Below, one piece after another: positions 7,678-16,356 of a DNA stretch of 41,006 nt (within the stretch, counting starts at the first letter, position 1; each line of letters opens with the position of its first letter). Source of the stretch: Clostridia bacterium. Its GTDB lineage: Bacteria; Bacillota; Clostridia; Oscillospirales; Acutalibacteraceae. The notes beneath the pieces are model-generated. The model did not search any database. It saw only the letters and a program-made list of their open reading frames with translations, and had not been told where the DNA came from. The stretch lies in the NCBI GenBank assembly GCA_017437005.1, contig JAFSBZ010000009.1, positions 1-41,006 on the forward strand. The letters run 5' to 3'. The translations under genes were made by a program, and so were the position numbers.

Positions 7678-8481
7678 ATGAAAATTTTGGCGGTGGGCGA
7701 TGTTTGCGCGCCTGATGGAAGCGCTTTTGCGCTTAAAGTAATACCACATATCAAACAAAAAGAAAAAATTGATTTTATAATCGTAAATGGCGAAAACTCT
7801 GCCGCAGGCAATGGCATAACACGTGAGAGCGCCGATATACTTTTTGCGGCGGGAGCCGATGTTATAACGGGCGGTAATCACACCCTGCGTCGCAAAGAAT
7901 TTTATGACACGCTTGACACCAATCCTTTCGTTTTGCGTCCCCATAATTTAAAGGATGCTCAATCGGGTAGCGGGTATTGTCTTTTTGATATGGGCAGATG
8001 CACCGCGGCGGTTATAAATATTTCGGGACAGATATATCTTGAAAGAGTAAATGCCGACAATCCGTTTAAATGTGTTGACGAATTAATAAACAAGGCAAAA
8101 TCGGATGGTGCAAAATATATATTTGTAGATTTTCACGCCGAAGCAACCAGCGAAAAACGAGCTATGGGATTTTATCTTGACGGTAAAGTCAGCGCAGTTT
8201 TTGGCACTCACACCCACGTGCAAACAGCCGATGCTCAGGTTTTGCCGCAAGGCACGGGTTATATTACCGACCTTGGAATGACAGGTGTTATAAATTCGGT
8301 TTTAGGTGTAAAAAATGATATTATAATAAATCGTTTAAGAGATAACGATATGTCGCGTTTTGAACAGGCAAGCGGCCGCTGTATGCTAAACGGCTGTATT
8401 TTTGACATTGACGAGCATACAGGCAAAACCAAAAACGCGCAAAGCATATATATTACCGATACAGTTTACAAGGTAGTTTAA
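7678..8481 (+). CDS. ymdB: YmdB-family metallophosphoesterase (cyclic nucleotide phosphodiesterase)
   Basis: The 267-residue length and motif order match the TIGR00282/YmdB family, whose Bacillus member hydrolyses 2',3'-cAMP and affects biofilm and motility choice. Metal-binding motifs visible are ILAVGDV (Asp8), VNGENSAAGNG (about 37-47), TGGNHT (about 64-69), DFHAEATSEK (about 151-160) and GTHTHVQTAD (about 178-187). The ATG has AGAAAGTGG upstream. The next gene, an unrelated lipoprotein, begins 38 bases later. The activity on cyclic nucleotides is inferred from the family only. Confidence 0.88.
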   Translation: MKILAVGDVCAPDGSAFALKVIPHIKQKEKIDFIIVNGENSAAGNGITRESADILFAAGADVITGGNHTLRRKEFYDTLDTNPFVLRPHNLKDAQSGSGYCLFDMGRCTAAVINISGQIYLERVNADNPFKCVDELINKAKSDGAKYIFVDFHAEATSEKRAMGFYLDGKVSAVFGTHTHVQTADAQVLPQGTGYITDLGMTGVINSVLGVKNDIIINRLRDNDMSRFEQASGRCMLNGCIFDIDEHTGKTKNAQSIYITDTVYKVV

Positions 8482-8519
8482 AGTTTTAAATTTTGTTTTA
8501 AAGGGTAGGTGACAGCGCG

Positions 8520-10091
8520 TTGAAAAAGGTAATTTGTGTGATTGTTTCTATTGTTTTAATAATCGGTCTTTGCGGTTGCAGACAAAATGTAACCGAATTT
8601 AGCAGTAATGAACCGGTTGTGGAATCTACACAATCGCAAGGCTACGAGGAAATGAGCTTGCTTTATTCATACACCGATAGCTTTAATCCATACACCGCAA
8701 AGACTGCGGCTAACCGTCGGTTATCTACGCTTTTGTATGATAGTCTTGTAAAAACCGATAATAACTTTGAGCCTATATATAATCTTGCATCCGATATCGT
8801 AATACAAGATAATAAATGTACCGTTTATTTAAAAGATGCGCGATTTACCGACGGCAGTACAGTTACTGCTGATGACGTAGTTTATTCATATAAAATTGCA
8901 AAAGAAAGCAGCGCATACGCTCATAATTTTTATGAGGTTGTGTCGCTTGCGGCTGTTGATTCAAAAACGGTTGTTTTTACACTTTCGCAAAGTGATCCGT
9001 TTTTTGCAAATTTGCTTACATTTCCTATAATTAAAACGGGAAGTTCGGGTGTGCTTGACAGCGACGGAAAAGAAATTGCTCCCGTAGGTAGCGGTAGATA
9101 TAAAATCGCGCAGGATGGCACAGGATTTGTTAGAAATGATGACCACTATGCTGAAAAGGGAATTATAAAAAACATAAAACTAATAAATTCGCCTGATGCG
9201 ATATCTACTACCCATTATGTCGAGGTAGGCGCCGTAGGAATGTACTACAACGATACCAACAACATTGTGCGTATGAGTGCAAAAAAAGCCGAGGTTAACT
9301 TAAACCGTCTTGTGTATATAGGTGTAAATGACAGTTACGGTTCGCTTGCAACCCGCGAAATGCGGTATGCTATATCTTCGGCGCTAAACCGTGACGATAT
9401 TTGCCAAACTGCTTATTATAACAATGCTATATCTGCAACGGGCTTTTTTAATCCGTATTTTAAAGCAACAAAAGCGCTTCAAACCATCGAAAGCACCCCC
9501 AATTCTAAAATAACGGTTGAAAATTTATCCAAAATAGGATATAATAAAATGAATTCTAATGGTTTTTATGCAAATTCATCGGGTAATAATCCGGTGTTTA
9601 CATTGCTTGTGAATTTAGAAAACGGCTCGCGTGTTGCGGCGGCAAACCTTATTGCCGCACAATGTAAAACAGCGGGCATACAAATAAATGTTATTACATG
9701 CAGCTACGAGCAGTATCTTGAAAGATTATCAAACGGTAGTTTTCAGCTTTATTTAGGCGAAGTACAGTTGCTTGATAATATGGATATGACTCAACTGGTA
9801 GTATCGGGTGGCACAGCCGCTTTTGGCGTAAGCGATAAAACTGCAACCCAAAGCGCAGAGCAACAAGCCGAGCAAAATGCTCCGCAAATTTCTCCATGCA
9901 AGGCAATACTCGACAGCTATCACGCTTCGCAGTGTGGTATTGCTGATGTGGCAGGTACACTGCTTACCGAAATGCCTCAAATACCTGTGTGTTTTTTGGA
10001 AGGCGTGCTGTTTTATGATTCGGCCGTAAAAGGCGGTGTCAAAGCCAGTAGCAGTGACATTTATTTAAATTTTGAAAATTATGAATTTTAG
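8520..10091 (+). CDS. Extracellular solute-binding lipoprotein, family 5 (orphan)
   Basis: A 523-residue binding protein of the OppA/DppA (SBP_bac_5) type, which delivers peptides or similar ligands to ABC importers. A lipoprotein signal with the lipobox LCGC places the modified Cys at about position 20. The domain begins with a segment SLLYSYTDSFNPYTAKTAAN, typical of the family, and contains FTDGSTVTADDVVYSYKIA. The start is a TTG at 8520, nine bases after AGGTG. No permease or ATPase genes are adjacent. It sits 12 bases upstream of the Asp23 gene. A Gln/Ala/Ser-rich insert (about 440-460) is unusual. The ligand is unknown. Confidence 0.88.
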   Translation: MKKVICVIVSIVLIIGLCGCRQNVTEFSSNEPVVESTQSQGYEEMSLLYSYTDSFNPYTAKTAANRRLSTLLYDSLVKTDNNFEPIYNLASDIVIQDNKCTVYLKDARFTDGSTVTADDVVYSYKIAKESSAYAHNFYEVVSLAAVDSKTVVFTLSQSDPFFANLLTFPIIKTGSSGVLDSDGKEIAPVGSGRYKIAQDGTGFVRNDDHYAEKGIIKNIKLINSPDAISTTHYVEVGAVGMYYNDTNNIVRMSAKKAEVNLNRLVYIGVNDSYGSLATREMRYAISSALNRDDICQTAYYNNAISATGFFNPYFKATKALQTIESTPNSKITVENLSKIGYNKMNSNGFYANSSGNNPVFTLLVNLENGSRVAAANLIAAQCKTAGIQINVITCSYEQYLERLSNGSFQLYLGEVQLLDNMDMTQLVVSGGTAAFGVSDKTATQSAEQQAEQNAPQISPCKAILDSYHASQCGIADVAGTLLTEMPQIPVCFLEGVLFYDSAVKGGVKASSSDIYLNFENYEF

Positions 10092-10103
10092 GAGGATTTA
10101 TTT

Positions 10104-10454
10104 ATGATATCTTACGAAACAAGAACAGGTTCTATTAGTTTTACCGAAAACTTTTTAAGCAAGCTTATCGGTCATACTGTTACCTCTTGCTTTGGTGTGG
10201 TAGGTATGATGCCTTCATCACATCGTCAACGCTTGTTTGGCCTTGTTACAAAAGAACAGTCACTTGATACAGGTATCAAGGTGACAGGCAATGCCGATCA
10301 GATTGATGTTGAAATTCATATAATGGTGACCTATGGTATGAACATTGCGGCTATTGCGGCAAGCATTACCGAAAAGGTTAAATATATTGTATTGGATTCT
10401 ACCGGTATTACCGTAAACAAGGTAAATGTAAAGGTAGACGGTATTAAAGAATAA
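10104..10454 (+). CDS. Asp23/Gls24 family envelope stress protein (YloU-like)
   Basis: The 116-residue protein has the Asp23 pattern: an N-terminal GSISFTENFLSKLIGHTVTS and the central DVEIHIMVTYGMNIAAIA, ending in VNKVNVKVDGIKE. Members are small and often abundant, found at the membrane or in the cytoplasm and linked to cell-envelope stress. Its place directly before a FakA gene and recG matches the yloU-yloV-recG order of Bacillus. A GGAGGA site precedes the ATG. Exact function is unknown for the family. Confidence 0.92.
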   Translation: MISYETRTGSISFTENFLSKLIGHTVTSCFGVVGMMPSSHRQRLFGLVTKEQSLDTGIKVTGNADQIDVEIHIMVTYGMNIAAIAASITEKVKYIVLDSTGITVNKVNVKVDGIKE

Positions 10455-10492
10455 GCGATTATTCTTTTAAGTAGTAGAAGGAGTGTTTATTT

Positions 10493-12172
10493 TTGTTTAA
10501 CGGTAATATTTTACGCAATGCTATTATTTCTGCCGCTAACAATCTTGCCAACAATAGAAAACCGGTAGATGACCTTAATGTATTTCCTGTTCCTGATGGT
10601 GATACCGGAACAAATATGTCTATGACATTATCTAACGCTGTACGCGAGCTTGAAAAGGTAAGCGGTGAAACAGCAGGCAAGGTGGCTCAGATTAATGCAT
10701 CGGCATTACTTCGTGGCGCACGCGGTAACTCGGGCGTTATTACATCGCTTTTGTTCCGTGGCTTTGCAAAAGGTATAGGTAACGATGAAAATGTTACTGC
10801 CGAAAATTTGGCGGCGGCATTTAAGCTTGGTGTAGAAGCGGCTTACAAAGCCGTAATGAAGCCTACCGAGGGTACTATTCTTACCGTTGCTCGCATAGCA
10901 AGCGAACACGCTACAGCGGCATATGAATCGGGTAAGGATGCATTAGGCGTTTTTGCCGATGCTATCGAGGGTGCAAAGCAGGCTCTTGCCGAAACACCCG
11001 AGCTTTTACCAATGCTTAAAAAAGCAGGTGTTGTTGACGCAGGCGGTCAGGGCTTTGTAATTATACTTGAGGGTATGATGTCGGTATTCCGCGATGGTGT
11101 TATTATTGCATCTAACAGCGGAAGCACTGAAATTGTAGAAGATGATGACAACGAAACCGCACGTAATGCGGCAGGTGAGTTTGAAACCGAAATTACATTT
11201 ACCTATTGTACAGAGTTTATTGTAAAGCGTGACAGCGAATGCGCTAAAGAACCATCCGAGTTGCGCGCATACTTAGAAACAATAGGCGACTGTGTTGTTG
11301 TGGTTGATGATGAAGAGATAATTAAGGTTCACGTTCATACAGATCACCCAGGTAACGCTTTTGAAGAAGGTCTTACCTTTGGTCAGCTTACAAGTATGAA
11401 GGTTGAAAATATGCGTGACCAGCACGAGCGCGCTAAGCACGATGCTGCCAACGCTAAAAAGGCTCCGGCAAAAACTGTTGAAAACGAAAAAATAGAATCG
11501 GTAGAAATTACAAAACCTGTAGGCTTTGTGTCGGTTTGCGCAGGCGACGGTATTGCGGCGCTGTTCCAGGATTTAGGTGTAGATACAATTGTGTCGGGCG
11601 GTCAAACAATGAACCCCAGCACCGATAATATTTTGCGTGCAATTGAAAGCACCCCTGCCGAAACCGTATATGTACTTCCTAATAATAAAAATATTATTAT
11701 GGCGGCAGAGCAGGCTATTCCGATAAGCACACGTAAGGTAATTGTTCTTCATACAAGAACAATTCCACAGGGTATTACCGCTATGCTTAACTTTGATGAA
11801 AGCGCCAATACCGAGGCAAACGCCATTGCTATGCAAAAAGCGGCAGAAGCAATTGCCACAGGTCAGGTTACCTTTGCTGCGCGTGATTCTGATTTTGACG
11901 GTCACAAGATTAAGCAGGGCGAAATTATGGCCATGACGGGCGGTAAAATTTCTTTTGTTGACACCGATATCGAGAAGGCTACCTATAAGCTTGTTAAATC
12001 TATGCTTAAGCGTGACAGTCAATTTGTAACCGTAATTTACGGTGAAGATATTACTGATGAACAGGCGGCAGCACTTGAAAATCTTCTTAACGAAAAGTTT
12101 GGTAGCAAGGTAGAAATTACATTTATAAGCGGCGGTCAACCCGTATATTATTATATTATTTCTGTAGAGTGA
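10493..12172 (+). CDS. fakA: Fatty acid kinase catalytic subunit FakA (DhaL + DegV-like, YloV)
   Basis: FakA phosphorylates fatty acids bound to a FakB carrier so that they can enter phospholipid synthesis. The 559-residue protein has an N-terminal DhaL-type kinase domain with VFPVPDGDTGTNMSMT (about 29-44) binding ATP and magnesium and GARGNSGVI (about 74-82). A middle domain and a C-terminal FakB/DegV-like region follow. The start is TTG at 10493, with GAAGGAGTG upstream. No FakB is in the window. The stop overlaps the first start of recG (GTGA). The Asp23-FakA-RecG order supports the assignment. Confidence 0.93.
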   Translation: MFNGNILRNAIISAANNLANNRKPVDDLNVFPVPDGDTGTNMSMTLSNAVRELEKVSGETAGKVAQINASALLRGARGNSGVITSLLFRGFAKGIGNDENVTAENLAAAFKLGVEAAYKAVMKPTEGTILTVARIASEHATAAYESGKDALGVFADAIEGAKQALAETPELLPMLKKAGVVDAGGQGFVIILEGMMSVFRDGVIIASNSGSTEIVEDDDNETARNAAGEFETEITFTYCTEFIVKRDSECAKEPSELRAYLETIGDCVVVVDDEEIIKVHVHTDHPGNAFEEGLTFGQLTSMKVENMRDQHERAKHDAANAKKAPAKTVENEKIESVEITKPVGFVSVCAGDGIAALFQDLGVDTIVSGGQTMNPSTDNILRAIESTPAETVYVLPNNKNIIMAAEQAIPISTRKVIVLHTRTIPQGITAMLNFDESANTEANAIAMQKAAEAIATGQVTFAARDSDFDGHKIKQGEIMAMTGGKISFVDTDIEKATYKLVKSMLKRDSQFVTVIYGEDITDEQAAALENLLNEKFGSKVEITFISGGQPVYYYIISVE

Positions 12173-14205
12173 TAAACCAAATGTCTAATTTTCAAACTGA
12201 CATAAGATTTTTAAAGGGCGTTGGCGAAAAACGCGCCCAGCATTTGTACTCACTGGGCATCGATACAATCGGTGCCCTTTTGCGTTATTTTCCGCGTGGG
12301 TATGAGGATTTTGGCAACATAAAGCAAATTTTCGACTGTAGTGTGGATGAAAAGGTGTGCATAAAAGCGCGCCTTATTACCCCTGTCACCGAATACAAAA
12401 TACGCAGTAATATGACACTTTATAAATTTAAAGTAAGTGATGGTACTGCGCATATGCAGGTGACGATTTTTAATAATAAATATCTTGCGGCAAGGCTGCA
12501 CGAGGGCAGCGAGTATCTTTTTGCGGGCAAAATACAAGAGGGTAGATTTGAACTTCAAATGTCCTCGCCCGAAATACGCGAGGTAGGGGACACGGGCATA
12601 TTGCCAATATATCCCGCATCAAAAAACATGACATCGTCAGCGATAACAAAGTTTGTTAAAACGGCTTTACAAAATTGCGAGATAGAAGATGTTTTGCCCG
12701 AGAATATACGTACGGCATATAAGCTTTGCGATTTGCGCACGGCTATACATAATATCCATTTTCCAAAAAGCCCCGAGGCTTTAGAAACGGCTAAAAAACA
12801 CCTTGTTTTTGAGGAACTTTTTGTGCTTCGTACGGGATTGATGCTTCTTAAAAATAAGCGCAAAGTAAAATCACAGTTCATATTTAACATCGATTATACA
12901 AAAGAATATATAAACTCTTTGCCCTTTGAAATGACAAGCGCACAAAAACGCGTTATAAATGACTGTGTGCGAGATATGGCATCAGGCAAGGTTATGAACC
13001 GTCTTATTCAAGGTGACGTTGGTTGTGGCAAAACGGCCGTTGCGGCGGCGCTTATGTATCATACGGCAAAAAACGGATATCAATCGGCAATTATGGCACC
13101 TACCGAAATCCTTGCCGAACAACACTATAAAAACCTTTGTGATAGCCTTAAAAATACGGGTGTAGAGTGTGTGTTGCTTACAGGCTCTCTTAAAAAAAGT
13201 GAAAAGCAAAAAGCAAAAGAAATGCTTAGTAGCGGTAAGGCTAAAATTGCTGTTGGCACGCACGCGCTTATAAGCGGTGATGTTGAATTTTCCGATTTAG
13301 CGCTTGTAATTACCGATGAGCAACACCGATTTGGCGTGGTGCAACGAGGTGACCTGTCGGCAAAGGGAATTAATCCTCACACATTGGTTATGTCAGCAAC
13401 GCCTATACCAAGAACCTTGGGACTTATTATCTACGGAGACCTTGACATCAGCATTATAGATGAATACCCACGCGGTCGTTTGCAAATAGAAAACTACTGT
13501 GTTGAGTCTGCTTTACGTCCACGAGTTTTTGGTTATATTAAAAAGCATCTTGATGAGGGCAGACAGGGGTATATCGTATGCCCAATGGTTGAGGAAAATG
13601 AGGAAATAGATATAAAAAGCGCCGAGCAATATTTTGCGGAAATAAACGACGGCGAATTCAAAAATTATAGTGTTGGGCTACTTCACGGTAAAATGAAACC
13701 CAAGGATAAAGACGCTGTTATGCGAGCCTTTAAAAATGGCGAAATACAGTTACTGGTCTGTACCACGGTAATAGAGGTAGGCATTGACGTACCTAATGCG
13801 GCAATTATGGTTATTGAAAATGCCGAGCGATTTGGACTTTCTCAACTTCATCAGTTGCGCGGCAGAATAGGGCGCGGACAGTATAAATCCACCTGTATAT
13901 TCATTTCGGATTACAAGTCGGGCACTACGGCAGAACGACTTAATGTTATTAAATCTAATACCGACGGCTTTAAAATTGCGGATGAAGATTTGCGTCTTCG
14001 CGGCCCTGGCGATTTTTTGGGCTCGCGTCAGCACGGATTACCTCAACTTAAAATCGCTGATATCTATGCTGATAATGATATAATGAGATTGGCATCTATG
14101 GCGGCGGCTACTTTGCTTGAGCGTGATCCAAAGCTTACTGAGCCGAATAATGCAAATTTACGTAAAGAAATTATTTTAATGTATAAAAAACTCCACGAGA
14201 ATTAG
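12169..14205 (+). CDS. recG: ATP-dependent DNA helicase RecG
   Basis: RecG remodels stalled replication forks and Holliday junctions. The 678-residue protein has an N-terminal wedge/OB domain beginning with FLKGVGEKRAQ, then a superfamily 2 motor. Walker A is GDVGCGKT near residue 283, the DEQH box is ITDEQHRFGV near 381-390, motif III is MSATPIPRTLG, and motif VI QLRGRIGRG is near 563-571. The C-terminal GDFLGSRQHGLP is the RecG signature. Two starts are possible: GTG at 12169, overlapping the fakA stop, and ATG at 12181. I cannot decide between them. Confidence 0.97.
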   Translation: MINQMSNFQTDIRFLKGVGEKRAQHLYSLGIDTIGALLRYFPRGYEDFGNIKQIFDCSVDEKVCIKARLITPVTEYKIRSNMTLYKFKVSDGTAHMQVTIFNNKYLAARLHEGSEYLFAGKIQEGRFELQMSSPEIREVGDTGILPIYPASKNMTSSAITKFVKTALQNCEIEDVLPENIRTAYKLCDLRTAIHNIHFPKSPEALETAKKHLVFEELFVLRTGLMLLKNKRKVKSQFIFNIDYTKEYINSLPFEMTSAQKRVINDCVRDMASGKVMNRLIQGDVGCGKTAVAAALMYHTAKNGYQSAIMAPTEILAEQHYKNLCDSLKNTGVECVLLTGSLKKSEKQKAKEMLSSGKAKIAVGTHALISGDVEFSDLALVITDEQHRFGVVQRGDLSAKGINPHTLVMSATPIPRTLGLIIYGDLDISIIDEYPRGRLQIENYCVESALRPRVFGYIKKHLDEGRQGYIVCPMVEENEEIDIKSAEQYFAEINDGEFKNYSVGLLHGKMKPKDKDAVMRAFKNGEIQLLVCTTVIEVGIDVPNAAIMVIENAERFGLSQLHQLRGRIGRGQYKSTCIFISDYKSGTTAERLNVIKSNTDGFKIADEDLRLRGPGDFLGSRQHGLPQLKIADIYADNDIMRLASMAAATLLERDPKLTEPNNANLRKEIILMYKKLHEN

Positions 14206-14218
14206 AAGGGCGAAATAA

Positions 14219-15934
14219 ATGTTAAAAAGATTTTTAAGCTATTACAAACCACATAAAAAAATCTTCATACTTGATATGCTGGCTGCGCTCGCAATGTCGG
14301 TTATAGGTATTTTTTATCCTATTATAACGCGCGAGCTGTTAAATAATTTTATGCCCAACAAAAAATACACCGAAATTATTATCTGCGGCAGTCTGCTTTT
14401 AATTGTTTACTTAATGCGAATGGGGCTTTCGTATTTTGTACAGTATCAAGGTCATATGATGGGCGTTAAAATGCAGGAGCAAATGCGTAGCGATTTGTTT
14501 TCACATATAGAAAAACTGCCTGTATCTTTCTTTGATAATAATGAAACCGGTAAAATTATGACACGTATGACAAGCGACCTGTTTGATATAGTAGAGCTTG
14601 CTCATCATGGCCCCGAAAACGTTCTTATTACAAGCTCTTCGATAATTATTTCTTTTGCATATTTAATGTCTATAAATATACCGCTTTCGCTTATATTACT
14701 TGCGTGCGTGCCGATACTTGTGCTCATATCGTCTATTCTACGCAAAAAAATGCGTGACGCATTTAAGCGCCGTCGTGAGTCAAATGCTGTTATAAATGCG
14801 GCGCTTGAGAGCAGTATTACGGGTATTCGTGTTACAAAGGCATTTACAAATCAAGAAAAAGAAATTGAAAAATTTGCCGTCGGCAATGTACAGTTTGTAG
14901 AAAACAGCCGCAAGGCATATAAGGCTATGGGTCAATTTCATTCGAGCACAACCTTTGTAACCGATGTGTTTAATGTTATTTTGCTTATCGGCGGTGGATT
15001 TTTACTGCTTACCGATTTAAACCGTTTTGGCGACTATTCGGCATTTTTGGCGGCAATTAACCTATTTATAAATCCTGTAAATACACTTATTCGTTTTATG
15101 GAGTCCTTCCAAAACGGTGTTACAGGCTTTGAGCGTTTTACCGAAATCCTTGATACACCTATCGAGGAGGATAAGCCTGATGCTATAGATATTCCGACAA
15201 TTGATGGTGTCATAGAATTTAAAAATGTTACATACGGTTATGGCGACGGCGATAACGTGCTTAAAAATGTATCGCTTAAAATAGACAAGGGTCAAACCTT
15301 CGCTCTTGTGGGTCCTTCGGGCGGCGGTAAAACCACCATTTGTCACCTTATTCCCCATTTTTACGATGTTCGCGAGGGCGAAATATTAATTGACGGAGTA
15401 AATATAAATAACATTACACGTGAGTCACTTCGTAAAAATATTGGTATAGTGCAACAGGACGTATATCTTTTTAACTCAAGTATTAAAGATAACATACTCT
15501 ATGGTCGTCTTGATGCTACCGATGAAGAGGTGATTGAGGCGGCAAAACGTGCTAATATACACGATTACGTTATGACGCTTCCCGACGGTTATGATACAGT
15601 TATCGGCGAGCGTGGTGTAAAGCTTTCGGGCGGACAAAAGCAGCGCCTTAGCATTGCGCGAGTATTTCTTAAAAATCCACCTATACTTATTCTTGACGAG
15701 GCAACCAGCGCGCTTGACAATGCTACAGAGATTATGATTCAGCAAGCGCTTGACGAGCTGTGTAAAGGCAGAACAACACTTGTGGTAGCCCACAGACTTT
15801 CTACCATAAAGAACGCAAACGAAATCGCGGTTGTATCGGGCGGTGAAATTTGCGAGCAGGGCACACATACCGAGCTTGTAGCACAAGGCGGCATTTATGC
15901 AATGCTACATAAACAACAATTTAGAGAAGAATAA
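14219..15934 (+). CDS. ABC exporter half-transporter (MsbA/BmrA-like)
   Basis: A 571-residue exporter with an N-terminal transmembrane domain of six segments (about 1-310) fused to an ATPase domain. Walker A is GPSGGGKTT near 366, the signature LSGGQKQR is near 470, Walker B ILILDEATSALD is near 490, and the switch His is in AHRLS. All catalytic residues are intact, so a homodimer is expected. It follows recG by 14 bases with an AGAAGGG site and ends at a strong terminator, so it is probably the last gene of the operon. The substrate (lipid, peptide or drug) cannot be told from sequence. Confidence 0.92.
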   Translation: MLKRFLSYYKPHKKIFILDMLAALAMSVIGIFYPIITRELLNNFMPNKKYTEIIICGSLLLIVYLMRMGLSYFVQYQGHMMGVKMQEQMRSDLFSHIEKLPVSFFDNNETGKIMTRMTSDLFDIVELAHHGPENVLITSSSIIISFAYLMSINIPLSLILLACVPILVLISSILRKKMRDAFKRRRESNAVINAALESSITGIRVTKAFTNQEKEIEKFAVGNVQFVENSRKAYKAMGQFHSSTTFVTDVFNVILLIGGGFLLLTDLNRFGDYSAFLAAINLFINPVNTLIRFMESFQNGVTGFERFTEILDTPIEEDKPDAIDIPTIDGVIEFKNVTYGYGDGDNVLKNVSLKIDKGQTFALVGPSGGGKTTICHLIPHFYDVREGEILIDGVNINNITRESLRKNIGIVQQDVYLFNSSIKDNILYGRLDATDEEVIEAAKRANIHDYVMTLPDGYDTVIGERGVKLSGGQKQRLSIARVFLKNPPILILDEATSALDNATEIMIQQALDELCKGRTTLVVAHRLSTIKNANEIAVVSGGEICEQGTHTELVAQGGIYAMLHKQQFREE

Positions 15935-15936
15935 AT

Positions 15937-15970
15937 AAAAAGTCAGAGCAAAACTTGCTCTGACTTTTTT
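15937..15970. terminator. Bidirectional terminator between the ABC exporter and the XRE gene
   Basis: An 11-bp perfect stem (AGTCAGAGCAA, loop AAC) is flanked by A-run and T-run, so it serves both convergent transcripts. Its last T overlaps the stop codon of the XRE gene. Confidence 0.94.
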
Positions 15971-16172
15971 ATGGATTATTGGTTCTTCCTAAAATATAAT
16001 CGGTGGTTGTTTTATAATAATCGGCAAGGGCAATAACAAAACGCGTTGGTATTTCCCGCTTTCCTGTTTCATAGTTACTGTATATTCTTTGGTCTATGCC
16101 AAGATATGCCGCAACCTCTTTTTGCCCTAAATCTTTATCTTGACGTAAATCTTTTAATCTTGGATAATACAT
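15969..16172 (-). CDS. XRE-family HTH regulator (putative repressor of the divergent exporter)
   Basis: A 67-residue protein that is nearly all helix-turn-helix: LKDLRQDKDLGQKEVAAYLGI, with the recognition helix around DQRIYSNYETGKREIP, then a dimer-forming tail. No ligand domain is present. It is transcribed divergently from the two-gene ABC exporter. The intergenic region has two near-identical palindromes, one in each promoter, so autoregulation and repression of the exporter are inferred. The ATG has GGTGAT upstream. A second, related XRE protein lies at 23041. The signal it responds to is unknown. Confidence 0.88.
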   Translation of the reverse strand: MYYPRLKDLRQDKDLGQKEVAAYLGIDQRIYSNYETGKREIPTRFVIALADYYKTTTDYILGRTNNP

Positions 16173-16199
16173 TTTTCATCACCAAAACAAGTATATTTT

Positions 16200-16240
16200 A
16201 CTATCAAATAATAGTATTGACATTACTATCAAACGATAGT
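16200..16240. promoter_or_regulatory. Two operator palindromes for the XRE regulator
   Basis: ACTATCAAATAATAGT (16200-16215) and ACTATCAAACGATAGT (16225-16240) are 16-base inverted repeats that differ at two positions, with centres 25 bp apart. The second is a perfect 6-bp dyad. The second lies between -35 and -10 of the rightward promoter. The first lies between the weaker leftward -35 ATGTCA (16218-16223) and -10 TAAAAT (16195-16200) of the XRE gene. Binding by the XRE protein is inferred from position. Confidence 0.82.
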
Positions 16241-16245
16241 AAAAT
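16217..16245 (+). promoter_or_regulatory. Promoter of the two-gene ABC exporter
   Basis: A perfect TTGACA (16217-16222) and TAAAAT (16240-16245) are separated by 17 bases, with the second operator filling the spacer. The leader to the ATG at 16357 is about 105 bases. Confidence 0.88.
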
Positions 16246-16356
16246 AGTGGTGTGGTTATTATATGTCGCTATATCATAAATACTATTTCTTTTCAAGCCT
16301 TGTATTGAATTATTTTATAGTATAAAATATAAATGAAAAACTTAAGGGGGATTATA

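Noticed and set aside
16263-16325. A 20-codon ORF in the leader of the ABC exporter transcript.
   Set aside because: It has no ribosome binding site and a composition like the surrounding AT-rich leader; there is no sign it is translated.
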